Assembly: GCF_024349785.1 (NCBI RefSeq) | Contig: NZ_AP018817.1 | Coordinates: forward strand, 3,255,501 to 3,319,500 | Origin: Sphingomonas bisphenolicum | Lineage (GTDB): Bacteria; Pseudomonadota; Alphaproteobacteria; Sphingomonadales; Sphingomonadaceae | Length of the DNA: 64,000 bases | Reading direction: 5' to 3' | Shown here: positions 43,918-52,949 of the stretch, piece by piece | How the letters are laid out: the number at the start of each line of letters is the position of its first letter | Numbering within the stretch: position 1 is the first letter of the stretch | Notes under the pieces: generated by a model | The model's input: only the letters and a program-made list of their open reading frames with translations | What the model was told of the DNA's origin: nothing | Databases searched by the model: none | Translations under genes and position numbers: made by a program

Positions 43918-45522
43918 TTAGAAGCTGTAGCGCAGGCCGACCTGCCCCATCGCGCTGATGATGGTGTCCAGATCATCCGCCTGCACCCCATCCAGGCCAA
44001 GCGAGGCAGACGCAGACAGACGGCGCGACAACCCCTTATAATAGCTGGCGAATGACCCATAGTTCAACACATCTGGCCGTCCACCGCTTGCATCGAAATA
44101 ATTCACGTAGCCAACCAGGTCGATGCTGTCGCGATCGTTGAACATATAGCTTACCGACCCGTTGCCGTACCAGTTCTCGTCCCGCGATCCGCGGATCAAT
44201 ATGGTCTGGCCGCTGGGGGTGATGAACTTGCGCTGCGAATAGCCCGCGCCCACGCCCCAGCCCCACGGCCCGCGACGCAGCGAATATTGCGCCGACACGC
44301 CACGATAGCGGAAATTGGCGTCGGTGATGCCCGACAACGCATCGTTGAAGCACTGCCCCCCGCCGGTGGTGGAGAAGGCGCAGCCGGTGATGTCGCCGGT
44401 GAACGGGTTGCGCGCCACGTCGAAATTGCTGCCCGACAGGGCGGCCACGTCGGCGGTAATCATGCGGCCGAAACTGTCGATCCCGTCGAAGACGATGATG
44501 GCGACGCTGCTGTCGCGGCCCTGCCACAGGAAGCTGCCCTGATAGGTCATCCCGCCATAGCGTTCGCCGACCCGCGCCTGTAACGTCGTGCGACGGCTGG
44601 GCCGCCACAAAACACCCGCGTCCCAGATGATGTCGTCGAAATCATAGACCAGCGCGCGCGGCGAGCTTTTGTCGGTAACATAGCGGCCGTTGCGGATCAG
44701 CGGCAGGCCGTCCGCACCCAGTTCCGGCGAACGCTGGCTGATCTGGATCTTTTCATAGCCGACGCCGCCGACGGCGGCGAGCGTTGGCGTGATGGGTACG
44801 GTCGCATCGACCCGGCCCCACAGATCCTCGAACCGCTGGTCGAGCTGGCTGGCATCTTCGCGGTCATAGCCGCCGCTGGCCGTCAGGCCGATGCCCGGCA
44901 ACACCGTGTCGGGCGAAAAGCCGACCGATCCGCTCAAACTGTGCGTCCAGCTATCGGCGAAGGAGCCGCCCCCCTGTCCCTGAACGCTGTTCTGGCTCAC
45001 ACTGTCATCGACCCGCGCATAGCCGAGGCGATAGGAGGCGTTGACGTTGAAGTCGCCAAGCTGCGTTGTATAGGATGGGCCGACATAGCCGGACCAGACC
45101 TGGCTGGTATAGGTGTCGCGCTGGGTGGACGCGCCCGACAGGCCGTCGGTACGCACCCGCGTGGCAAGGCCGCCGCTCTGGATGGACAGGCCGCGGGCGA
45201 CATTGACGTTGGCATGGCCAAAGCCGCTCAGCACATCCTGATCGACCGCTTGGCTGCTCCAGCCGAAGCTGTGATTATATTGCAGGTCGACGGCCGCCTC
45301 GACCCGCTTGTTCTGCACTTCGGCGGTCAGGCCCGCGGTAACATTGGTGTAGGTCAGCACGTCGCCGCCGCCCTTGAGCGGCCCCATCACGACCTGGTCC
45401 ACCCCGATATAGGGGACCACATCGACGCGCTTCTCGTCGGACGACGATTGCGCATGGACGGGCATTGCAGCGGCCAGCGCGACGCAGGATGCGCCTGCGA
45501 TCCAGAGCCGAACGGTCTTCAC
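43918..45522 (-). CDS. XrtA-system outer-membrane beta-barrel (TIGR03016-like)
   Basis: The 534-residue protein has a signal peptide (MKTVRLWIAGASCVALAAAMPVHA), a long series of amphipathic strands and a C-terminal aromatic F (MGQVGLRYSF), as in outer-membrane barrels. It matches the PEP-CTERM-associated outer-membrane family by place and architecture. It may guide the polysaccharide or sorted proteins through the outer membrane. It overlaps the autokinase gene by 4 bp. Confidence 0.85.
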   Translation of the reverse strand: MKTVRLWIAGASCVALAAAMPVHAQSSSDEKRVDVVPYIGVDQVVMGPLKGGGDVLTYTNVTAGLTAEVQNKRVEAAVDLQYNHSFGWSSQAVDQDVLSGFGHANVNVARGLSIQSGGLATRVRTDGLSGASTQRDTYTSQVWSGYVGPSYTTQLGDFNVNASYRLGYARVDDSVSQNSVQGQGGGSFADSWTHSLSGSVGFSPDTVLPGIGLTASGGYDREDASQLDQRFEDLWGRVDATVPITPTLAAVGGVGYEKIQISQRSPELGADGLPLIRNGRYVTDKSSPRALVYDFDDIIWDAGVLWRPSRRTTLQARVGERYGGMTYQGSFLWQGRDSSVAIIVFDGIDSFGRMITADVAALSGSNFDVARNPFTGDITGCAFSTTGGGQCFNDALSGITDANFRYRGVSAQYSLRRGPWGWGVGAGYSQRKFITPSGQTILIRGSRDENWYGNGSVSYMFNDRDSIDLVGYVNYFDASGGRPDVLNYGSFASYYKGLSRRLSASASLGLDGVQADDLDTIISAMGQVGLRYSF

Positions 45523-46451
45523 TGGGCTTCCCCCTTGGCGTAATAGCTGCCGAAACGGCGGCCGCCGCTGTTGAAGCGGACGGCATTGAGCAAAAGCTGC
45601 ACCTGCGCGCCGCCCCTCAACAGGCCCGCGGCGTCGCGCAGCGCGCTGTCGGGCGTCTTGTCGGCGCGCACGACCAGCAGCGCGATGGCGGCGTGGCTGG
45701 CGAGCACGGCGGCGGGCGATGCCGCCAGCAACGGCGGCGAATCAAAGATCACGATGCGGTCGGGCCGGCCATCGGTCAGCCGCTTGAGCAGTTGTTCGGT
45801 CCGGGCCGAGGCGAGATATTCGGTGTCGTTGTTGCTGCGCTGCCCGGCGGGCAGCACGGCGAGCGAGGGAATGTCGGTGCGGATCACGCAGTCTTCGATC
45901 GCAACCATGGGGTCAGCGAGCGCGTCCATCAGGCCGGGGCCGGCCTCCAGCCCCAGTTGCGCGGGAATGCCGGGTTTGCCGAAATCGGCGTCTACCAGCA
46001 GGATCTCGCGATCCTTCTCCGCCGCCAGGCTGAGCGCCAGGTTGATCGCACAGAAGGTCTTGCCATCGCCGCTATGGGCGGAGCAAACGAGGATCCGATT
46101 GCCCCGCGGATTATTCTGTAGCTGCGACAGCAGGTCGCGCTTGAGCAGGCGAAATTCCTCGCTCATCGTCGTAACCGCGCTGTCGGGACGCAGGAAGCCG
46201 TCCTCGACCAGCTTGATCCGGTCGATCGCCTGCACCGGCCCGGTCCAGGCCGGCGCGCGAAAGGTCGGCGCGGCAGGCGTATCGGCCACGAGGGCCGCAG
46301 GCGCCGGCGGCGCAACGGGCGCGGGCGGCAGGTCGGCGGGCACATCGACGGCAGGCGCGCCGCGGCCACGCAATGCGGCGTTGAAATCGTAGATTTCGGT
46401 CGCCCGCTCGATCAGCGATCCCCGGCCCTTGATGGAGCTGTGCTGGTTCAT
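45519..46451 (-). CDS. XrtA-associated tyrosine autokinase (BY-kinase, Wzc/CpsD-like)
   Basis: The 310-residue protein has a Pro/Ala-rich N-terminal segment (about 30-75) and a BY-kinase domain with Walker A CSAHSGDGKTFCAINLA, Walker A' EILLVDADFGKPG and Walker B IVIFDSPPLL. The C-terminus carries a few Tyr (SYYAKGEAQ) that could be autophosphorylated. It should work with the separate chain-length protein upstream to set polymer length. The ATG at 46451 is chosen over an upstream frame in the neighbouring gene. Confidence 0.9.
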   Translation of the reverse strand: MNQHSSIKGRGSLIERATEIYDFNAALRGRGAPAVDVPADLPPAPVAPPAPAALVADTPAAPTFRAPAWTGPVQAIDRIKLVEDGFLRPDSAVTTMSEEFRLLKRDLLSQLQNNPRGNRILVCSAHSGDGKTFCAINLALSLAAEKDREILLVDADFGKPGIPAQLGLEAGPGLMDALADPMVAIEDCVIRTDIPSLAVLPAGQRSNNDTEYLASARTEQLLKRLTDGRPDRIVIFDSPPLLAASPAAVLASHAAIALLVVRADKTPDSALRDAAGLLRGGAQVQLLLNAVRFNSGGRRFGSYYAKGEAQ

Positions 46452-46465
46452 CTTCCCTGGCTCCT

Positions 46466-47989
46466 TCACGCCATACCGCGCTGGACGAATTCGACGACGA
46501 TCAGCAGCAGGCAGACGGCCGCCAGCCCCCCGCTCGCTCCGGCGAACCATTTCATACGTTGCTTTTCGACTGCCACCTGCGCCGCGCTGACCGTCTGGCT
46601 GATCGATCCGGCGACCGGCAGGCCAAGCGCCTTTTCCAGCCGCGCGGCGGTCGGGAAGGTGCCCTTGAGCTGGCCGAGCGCGAAGGCGACGCCGACGCCC
46701 GCACCGATGCCCAGGATCAGCACGCCCAGCAGCAGCAGCGGCCGGTTGGGGGCCGACGGCGCCGTCGGGGTGCTGGGCGGCTGGATGACGCGGAACTGGA
46801 CGGAGCCGGTCTCGGTCTTGACGTCGCCACGCAGGCGGATTTCCTCCCGGTCGGCGGCCAGCTTGTCATATTGCGCCTTGAGCGCGGCATAGTCGCTTTC
46901 GATCTTTTCCTGCTCGGATGCGACGCCCGGTTCATTCACCTGTTTGGACATCATGGTGTTGAGGTCGCCCTGCAACTGCGCCTTGCGCGTGCTGAGCGCC
47001 TGCACCGTGGCGGCCCGTTCCGCCTGCATCGACTTGATCGACAGATAAGCGGGATTGGGCGTGCTGCCGGCGCCACCCGCGCTGCCGCCGCCACCGCTCT
47101 TGCGCAGGGCATCGACTTCGCGCTGGGCCGCAATCACGTCGGGGTGGTTGGCGGTCCACCCACGCGCGCGCATCGACGCCAGATTGGATTGCGCCTGCGC
47201 CAGCGGCGATACCCCGCCCGATGCGCCGACGCCCGGCAGAGTCGCCGGCGTGCCCGCGAGTTGGCCGTTCATCGCGCTCAGGGCACTCTGCGCCTGAACG
47301 AGTTGCGAATCGATATTGCTGATCTCCGCGCGGGCCGCATCCATACGCTGGCTGATCGAGCCGGCGCCCGGCAACAGGCCGATATAGCGCTGCGCGAATT
47401 CGACGCGGCGCTGGTCTGCTGCCTCCAACTGCTTGCCGCGCGCGGCGATCTGCTGGTCGAGGAAGGCCAGGCTCTGCTTGGTCTGGTTGCGATCGCCCGA
47501 CAGATTCTCTTCCTGGAAGATATCGATCAGCTTCTGCACGACCTGTTGCGCGATGCGCGCATTGGCGCCATCCGACAGGCCCGAATCGGCAGAGATCGCA
47601 CTGATGTCGATCATGCTGGGATCGGCCTGCGCCATCACCGTGATGTTCTCGCGCAACGTCGTGATCTTGGCGGCAATGTCGCGCGGGCCGGACACGGACT
47701 GGGACAGGTCGGTATCGCGTACCACCTTTTCCAGATTCTCAGCGCTCGCCAGCGTGCTGCGCACCCGGTCGAGATCCTGCTGTGACTGGACCTGGGTTAT
47801 CCCCACCTTGTCCTCCAGCAGCGACTGGGTGTTCACATAGACCCGCGCCTTGGACTGATAGCTGTTGGGGATGAGCGCCACGCCCAGCCAGCCCAGCATG
47901 CACAAGCCCCAGGCGACGCCGAGCGCCACCCAGCGGCGGCTCCATATGCCGTGGAGCAGGACCAACAGTTCGTCGTAGAGACCGGCCAT
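46466..47989 (-). CDS. XrtA-system polysaccharide chain-length determinant (Wzz/GNVR type)
   Basis: The 507-residue inner-membrane protein has a first transmembrane helix near 18-37 (RWVALGVAWGLCMLGWLGVALIP begins the segment), a long periplasmic coiled-coil region, and a GNVR-like P-rich region before a second helix near 415-435. A third hydrophobic segment is at the C-terminus. It controls polymer length with the autokinase encoded 14 bp downstream. Confidence 0.9.
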   Translation of the reverse strand: MAGLYDELLVLLHGIWSRRWVALGVAWGLCMLGWLGVALIPNSYQSKARVYVNTQSLLEDKVGITQVQSQQDLDRVRSTLASAENLEKVVRDTDLSQSVSGPRDIAAKITTLRENITVMAQADPSMIDISAISADSGLSDGANARIAQQVVQKLIDIFQEENLSGDRNQTKQSLAFLDQQIAARGKQLEAADQRRVEFAQRYIGLLPGAGSISQRMDAARAEISNIDSQLVQAQSALSAMNGQLAGTPATLPGVGASGGVSPLAQAQSNLASMRARGWTANHPDVIAAQREVDALRKSGGGGSAGGAGSTPNPAYLSIKSMQAERAATVQALSTRKAQLQGDLNTMMSKQVNEPGVASEQEKIESDYAALKAQYDKLAADREEIRLRGDVKTETGSVQFRVIQPPSTPTAPSAPNRPLLLLGVLILGIGAGVGVAFALGQLKGTFPTAARLEKALGLPVAGSISQTVSAAQVAVEKQRMKWFAGASGGLAAVCLLLIVVEFVQRGMA

Positions 47990-47991
47990 GA

Positions 47992-48636
47992 TCAGAACAT
48001 GCTTTCAGGAATGATGATGACGTCGCCGGGCGACAGCAGCACATTGGCGCGCGTATCCCCCTTCTTCAAAAGGTCGCCCAGGCGGACCTGATATTCCTTC
48101 TGCTTGCCCGTATTCTTGTCGAAGCGAACAAGCCGCGCGCGGTTGCCCGCCGCATATTCGGACAGGCCGCCGACGGCGATCATCGCGTCCAGCAGGGTCA
48201 TGTTCGCACGATAGGGAATCGACGCGGGCTTTTCCGTCGCGCCCACGATCCGTACCTGCTGGCTGAACGTGCCGCTGAAATTGTTGACGATCACCGACAC
48301 CAGCGGATTTTCGATATATTGGGTCAACGCCAGCTTGATGTCGTCCGACAGCATCTTGGGCGTCTTGCCCACAGCGGGCATGTCCGTGATCAGCGGCGTA
48401 GTGATGCGGCCATCGGGGCGCACCTGAACCTTCGCGCCCAGTTCGGGATTGCGCCACACGAAGATGGTGAGGTCGTCGAGCGGACCGATGATATATTCCT
48501 CACCCGGCCCTTCCTGCGTCGACACGAAAGAAGCGGGCGGCAATTGCGGTCCGGACGGCGCAGAGGCGCAGCCCGACAAGGCGACGGCGGGTAGCGATAC
48601 GCCGATCAAAAGCCTGGAAACCGACACAAAACGCAT
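47992..48636 (-). CDS. XrtA-system polysaccharide export lipoprotein (Wza-like)
   Basis: The 214-residue protein has a lipoprotein signal (lipobox ALSGC, C23), a polysaccharide export domain (EEYIIGPLDDLTIFVWRNPELGAKVQVRPDG) and a SLBB domain (VRIVGATEKPASIPYRANMTLLDAMIAVGG). It should form the outer-membrane/periplasmic channel. The ATG at 48636 has GAGGTGA just upstream and starts the signal peptide. It is the first gene of the eleven-gene EPS/exosortase run. Confidence 0.92.
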   Translation of the reverse strand: MRFVSVSRLLIGVSLPAVALSGCASAPSGPQLPPASFVSTQEGPGEEYIIGPLDDLTIFVWRNPELGAKVQVRPDGRITTPLITDMPAVGKTPKMLSDDIKLALTQYIENPLVSVIVNNFSGTFSQQVRIVGATEKPASIPYRANMTLLDAMIAVGGLSEYAAGNRARLVRFDKNTGKQKEYQVRLGDLLKKGDTRANVLLSPGDVIIIPESMF

Positions 48637-48768
48637 AATCTCACCTCTTTGTGCGGCCATGCACCGGCGGCCGCCAAAGAGGGCAAGGCAACCAGGCAGC
48701 ACATGGCTTCGAACTTCTTCTTGCCGGGAAAGGGTAAAGATACCGTTAGGAGTTAAGTCCTGAGCAAA
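48637..48768 (-). other. Spacer with possible promoter of the EPS/exosortase run
   Basis: This 132-bp gap separates the decarboxylase stop from the export-protein start and is the largest gap upstream of the eleven-gene run. It is locally AT-rich around 48730-48775, so a promoter is plausible, but I could not assign -35/-10 elements with confidence. Confidence 0.35.
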
Positions 48769-50001
48769 TCAGCCAAGTAAAAGTTCGCGAGGACTTGGGT
48801 GACCAAGAAATGCCGCAGGACTTGCCGACGCGCCATAGGCCCCGGCCAGGAAGATGGCGATCAGGTCACCCTCCCTGACCGGCGGCAGCGCCACTTTGTC
48901 GCCCAGACGATCGATCGGCGTGCACAGGCACCCCACCACCGTCACCGGCTGGCCCGTCGAGGCCGCACCGAAGCGGTTGGCGACCGCGATCGGGTAGTTG
49001 CGCCGTACGACCGTGCCGAAATTACCGCTGGCGGCCAGTTGGTGATGCAGACCCCCATCGACCACGACGAAGGTTTCGCCCTGGCTGACCTTCACATCGA
49101 TGACACGGGTCAGATAGACCCCCGCCTCCCCCACCAGCCAGCGCCCCAGTTCGATCGCGAAGGCGCTGCCCTGCAAAATGCCCGGCAAACTGTCCAATGC
49201 GCTGTCCAGCGCCACGCCGATCGGGCGGATATCCAGCCGTTCGTCGCCGGGGAAATAGGCCAGGCCAAAGCCCCCGCCCAGATTGACCAGCGGCGGCGAC
49301 GCGCCGACATCGTCCGACAGCCGCGCCGCCAGCGCAATCGTCGCCGCCTGCGTCTCGATGATCGCCAATGGATCGAGATTCTGGCTGCCGGCGAAAATAT
49401 GCCAGCCCCGCCAGTCCGCCCCCGCATCGATCATCGCCCGCGCCAGCGCCGCCGCGCGATCGGCATCGACGCCGAACGGCTTGGCCCCGCCGCCCATGCG
49501 CATCCCCGATCCCTTGAGGTCGAAGTCCGGGTTGACCCGCACCGCCAGGCGCGGGGTCTTGCCGAGCTTTTCGGCAACAGCCAGCGCGCGGCGCCCTTCT
49601 CCCTCCGACTCCAAATTGATGGTCACGCCCGCGAAGATCGCGGCTTCCAATTCGTCGTTGCGCTTGCCCGGTCCTGCAAAACTGATCCGATCCGGCGCCA
49701 TTCCGGCTGTAAGCGCCATTTCCAGTTCGCCCCCCGAGGCAATATCGAATCCATCCACCTGGCTCCCCATCCGGGCCAGCAGCAGCGCATAGGGGTTGGC
49801 CTTGATCGCATAATGGAGATGCAACGCATCGGGCATGGCGGCGCGAAACCTTCGCACCTGCGCTTCGACGACCTTCATATCATAGGCGAAAAGCGGCGTG
49901 TCTCCCGCCTCGTCCACCAGGCTGGCTGCGCCGCAGCCGCCGACGATCAACATGCCTTCTTCCTGCGCGAACCAGGCGGGAATCGGCCCCATCAGCTTCA
50001 T
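48769..50001 (-). CDS. PLP-dependent decarboxylase, exosortase A-associated
   Basis: The 410-residue fold-type III enzyme (LysA/ODC-like) has the PLP lysine in HYAIKANP (K67), the phosphate-binding region VNLGGGFGLAYFPGDE and the active-site Cys region VGCLCTPIDRLGD. It is the decarboxylase that accompanies the acyl-CoA ligase in XrtA loci (TIGR03099-like). The substrate is unknown; an amino acid bound to a carrier is possible. Start overlaps the ligase stop by 4 bp. Confidence 0.9.
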   Translation of the reverse strand: MKLMGPIPAWFAQEEGMLIVGGCGAASLVDEAGDTPLFAYDMKVVEAQVRRFRAAMPDALHLHYAIKANPYALLLARMGSQVDGFDIASGGELEMALTAGMAPDRISFAGPGKRNDELEAAIFAGVTINLESEGEGRRALAVAEKLGKTPRLAVRVNPDFDLKGSGMRMGGGAKPFGVDADRAAALARAMIDAGADWRGWHIFAGSQNLDPLAIIETQAATIALAARLSDDVGASPPLVNLGGGFGLAYFPGDERLDIRPIGVALDSALDSLPGILQGSAFAIELGRWLVGEAGVYLTRVIDVKVSQGETFVVVDGGLHHQLAASGNFGTVVRRNYPIAVANRFGAASTGQPVTVVGCLCTPIDRLGDKVALPPVREGDLIAIFLAGAYGASASPAAFLGHPSPRELLLG

Positions 50002-51545
50002 GCGCCATGCTCCTTGGCCAGCGCGACCCGATCGATCTTGCCATTGGGATTGCGGGGGAAATCTGGAAGCACGACGATATCCTTGGGCTGCATGAAATTG
50101 GGCAGTTCGGTCTTGAGACGGGCGGCAACCGCCGAGGCGACGAAAATGTCGTCGGCGCGGATCAGCAGCCGCACCGCCTGCCCCAGCCGGTCATCCCGTA
50201 CCCCCAAAGCCACGGCTTCGGAGACGCCAGGCACGGCGACCGCGGCCTCCTCTATCTCGGTCGGGCTGATCCGGTTGCCCGCCGACTTGATCATCGCATC
50301 GTCGCGGCCGACGAAATAGAGCAGGCCCTGGGCATCCCGGCGCACCGTGTCGCCCGACCAGACCGCCATGCCGCCATAGGCCGATATCGCGGGCGCGGGC
50401 TTGAACCGCTCGGCCGTCCGCGCCGGGTCGCGCCAATAGCCCTGCGCCACCAGCGGCCCGCAATGGACCAGTTCGCCCGGCTCCTCATCGTCGGTGATGC
50501 TGCCGTCCGGGCGAACTACCAGAATCTCCGCAAAGGGGATCGCCCGGCCCATCGAATCGGGATGGCTGCCCACCAGCGCCGGCGGCAGATAGGTGGACCT
50601 AAACGCCTCGGTCAGCCCGTACATCGGATAGAGGTCGGCCTGTGGGAACAGCGCGCGCAGCCTGGCGACCAGCGGCCGGGTCAGCGCCCCGCCACTGTTG
50701 GTCAGCCGCTTGAGCTTCGCGGCAATCTCCACCGGCCAGTCCAGCTCGGTCAGTTGCACCCAGAGCGGCGGCACCCCGGCCAGCGTCGTGATGTCCCGCC
50801 GATCCACCAGCTTCATCACATCGCGCGGCGTGAGATAATCGAGCGGATAGACGCAGCCCCCGGCGTACCAGGTGGAAAGTAGCTGATTTTGTCCATAATC
50901 GAAGCTGAAAGGTAGGACGCAGGCGGTGCGATCCGCCTCCGTCAGTTGGAGATAGGCCGCCACCGCCACCGCGCCAAGCCACAGGTTGGCGTGGCTGAGC
51001 ATCACTCCCTTGGGCCGTCCGGTCGAACCGCTGGTGTAGAGGATCGCCGCCAGATCGTCAGGCGCGGCTGAACAAGGCCCGATCGCCTGGCCGCCGCTCA
51101 TCGCGCAGGCGGCGTCATCCTCGCGATGCAGTTGGCAATCGGCCGGCACGTCGCCAGGCGACAGGCTTTCGAGTCGCGCCGCCGTCCCGATCAGCAGCAT
51201 CGCGCCGCTGTCGGCCAGGATATGGGCGACCTGCGCATGTTTGAGCAATGGATTGACCGGCACATGGACCAAACCCGCACGCGGCGCCGCCAACGGCATC
51301 AGCGCGGCGACCGGCCCTTTGGCGATCCAGCTTGCGACTCGCGCGCCCTTCTTCAGCCCGAATCCCGCCAGCCAGCCCGCCAGCCGTCCCAGCGTCTCTT
51401 CCAGTTCGGCATAGCTGTAGCTGCCGGATCGACCATCCAGCGCCGTCCGCAAGGCGTCGCCGCGCAGCAGCAGATGGTCGATCGGCCGCAACTGCGCGCC
51501 GTCGATCATGGGGAAATCCGTGGACACAGGCGGGCTTAACTCCAT
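49998..51545 (-). CDS. Acyl-CoA ligase (AMP-forming), exosortase A-associated
   Basis: The 515-residue adenylating enzyme has the AMP-binding P-loop YTSGSTGRPKG (170-180), YGLTEAF, and the C-terminal catalytic lysine segment NPNGKIDRVAL. It activates an acid and probably loads it on CoA or the nearby carrier protein. Alternative ATG at 51509 would remove 12 residues. It forms a two-gene operon start with the decarboxylase and is divergent from the GNAT/ACP pair. Confidence 0.9.
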   Translation of the reverse strand: MELSPPVSTDFPMIDGAQLRPIDHLLLRGDALRTALDGRSGSYSYAELEETLGRLAGWLAGFGLKKGARVASWIAKGPVAALMPLAAPRAGLVHVPVNPLLKHAQVAHILADSGAMLLIGTAARLESLSPGDVPADCQLHREDDAACAMSGGQAIGPCSAAPDDLAAILYTSGSTGRPKGVMLSHANLWLGAVAVAAYLQLTEADRTACVLPFSFDYGQNQLLSTWYAGGCVYPLDYLTPRDVMKLVDRRDITTLAGVPPLWVQLTELDWPVEIAAKLKRLTNSGGALTRPLVARLRALFPQADLYPMYGLTEAFRSTYLPPALVGSHPDSMGRAIPFAEILVVRPDGSITDDEEPGELVHCGPLVAQGYWRDPARTAERFKPAPAISAYGGMAVWSGDTVRRDAQGLLYFVGRDDAMIKSAGNRISPTEIEEAAVAVPGVSEAVALGVRDDRLGQAVRLLIRADDIFVASAVAARLKTELPNFMQPKDIVVLPDFPRNPNGKIDRVALAKEHGA

Positions 51546-51619
51546 TTCCAGACTTTTCTCCTATGCCGCCCTATAGTTGGGGCGGAGATAGTCGGTTGGT
51601 GGCGCCAAGGGAATATCAG

Positions 51620-52600
51620 ATGCTCGCACAGGCGCGGCAGGCTTTGGCCGGCCGGCTCGATCGCGCGCATGGATTGGCCCTGTTCGACCGGATCGACTGG
51701 TTTGCGGCTCTGCATGATCGCTGCTTCCCTGACCAGCCCGTCTCTATCGTGCAGGCGCAGGAGGGCGATGCGCAAGCCTGGCTGTTCCTGCTCGCCCCCG
51801 CCCCCCGTCGCGTCAGCGCGCTCGCCAACTGGTACAGCTTCGCCTGGGCGCCCGTCTTCATCGGCGCGCCCGATGCCGCGACCCGGCAGCGGTTGCTGGA
51901 AAGCTTGGCCCGGCACCTGATGACGCGCTACGCGCAGATCGATCTCTATCCGCTGGAGGATGCCGCCCCCTTGCTCGCCGCGCTGCGCCGCGCCGGCTGG
52001 TTCGCCGTCCAGCGGGCGATGGGCGGGCGCTATCTTTTGGAGTTGGAGGGCTGCTGCTTCGCCGACTATTGGGCGGCGCGGCCGGGCCGGCTGCGCAATC
52101 TCGTCAAGCGCAAGGGACGTGGCGACCCCTTCGCCCTGTCGATCGCCACGCGGCTGACCGACGACCTGTGGCGGGACTATATCGACGTGCATGAACGTAG
52201 CTGGAAGGAGGCTGAACCCGGCCTCGATTTCCTGCACGACCTGGCCGAGCGGGAAAGCGCGGCGGGGACGTTGCGGCTGGGTTTCGCGCGGTTGGACGGG
52301 CGCGCGGTGGCGACCCAATTGTGGACCGTGGAGCGGGACGTCGCCCTGATCCACAAGCTGAGCCATGACAGCGCCTTCGACCATGCTTCCCCCGGCACAT
52401 TGTTGAGCCATGCGATGTTCAAGCAGGCGATCGACGGGGATCGGGTGCGCATGATCGACTATGGCACCGGCGACAACGGCTACAAGGCCGACTGGATGGA
52501 CCGGCGCATCCCGCTCCACCGCATCGACGCTTTCAACCCGCGTTTCCCCTCCAGTTGGCTCCCGGCGGCGCGCACCGCCATTTCAGCGCTTGTAGGTTAA
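51620..52600 (+). CDS. GNAT/BcsL-like acyltransferase of the exosortase module
   Basis: The protein (about 326 residues) has a CelD/BcsL-type acetyltransferase pattern: RPGRLRNLVKRKGRGDPF basic helix, DVHERSWKEAEPGLDFLHDLA, the SHDSAFDHASPGTLLSHAM segment and IDYGTGDNGYKADWMDRRIPLHRI. Such enzymes transfer acyl groups to amino sugars or glycans. I prefer the ATG at 51620, with AAGGGA 7 bp upstream; an in-frame ATG at 51563 would leave only 17 bp to the divergent ligase start. The acyl carrier protein gene lies 27 bp downstream. Confidence 0.8.
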   Translation: MLAQARQALAGRLDRAHGLALFDRIDWFAALHDRCFPDQPVSIVQAQEGDAQAWLFLLAPAPRRVSALANWYSFAWAPVFIGAPDAATRQRLLESLARHLMTRYAQIDLYPLEDAAPLLAALRRAGWFAVQRAMGGRYLLELEGCCFADYWAARPGRLRNLVKRKGRGDPFALSIATRLTDDLWRDYIDVHERSWKEAEPGLDFLHDLAERESAAGTLRLGFARLDGRAVATQLWTVERDVALIHKLSHDSAFDHASPGTLLSHAMFKQAIDGDRVRMIDYGTGDNGYKADWMDRRIPLHRIDAFNPRFPSSWLPAARTAISALVG

Positions 52601-52627
52601 GCCGCGTCCCTCTATTTAGCGCGCATC

Positions 52628-52915
52628 ATGCGGGCGCAAAATTCTCAGCCGGTCGACCGGACTCTCGATGTGGACAGCCTGATGCGGGCGCTGTTGCGCG
52701 ACGTACTCAGCCTGCCGCAAACCCAGGTCGATAGCTTCGACGCGGACACCCCCCTGTTCGGCGCGCTGCCGGAACTGGATTCGATGGCGGTCGCGGGCCT
52801 GCTGACCGAGATCGAGGACCGCTTCGACATCCTGATCGAGGATGACGATATCGACGGCGACACGTTCGAGACATTCGGGTCGCTCGTCGCCTTCGCGCAG
52901 GCGAAGCTGGCCTGA
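52628..52915 (+). CDS. Acyl carrier protein, exosortase module
   Basis: The 95-residue protein has the phosphopantetheine site LPELDSMAV (S52) in a four-helix acidic ACP fold (EDRFDILIEDDDIDGDTFETFGSLVAFAQ). It differs from housekeeping AcpP, which has DSLD-type surroundings. Placed after the GNAT-like gene and divergent from the ligase/decarboxylase pair, it probably carries the acyl or aminoacyl unit they handle. Confidence 0.88.
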   Translation: MRAQNSQPVDRTLDVDSLMRALLRDVLSLPQTQVDSFDADTPLFGALPELDSMAVAGLLTEIEDRFDILIEDDDIDGDTFETFGSLVAFAQAKLA

Positions 52916-52933
52916 ACCCAGCCCGCCCGCGGC

Positions 52934-52949
52934 GGAGGCTTATGCCTCC
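52934..52949. terminator. Hairpin at the convergent ACP/trxB junction
   Basis: GGAGGC (52934-52939) and GCCTCC (52944-52949) form a 6-bp stem with a TTAT loop that overlaps the trxB stop. It could limit read-through in both directions; there is no U-tract. Confidence 0.35.
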
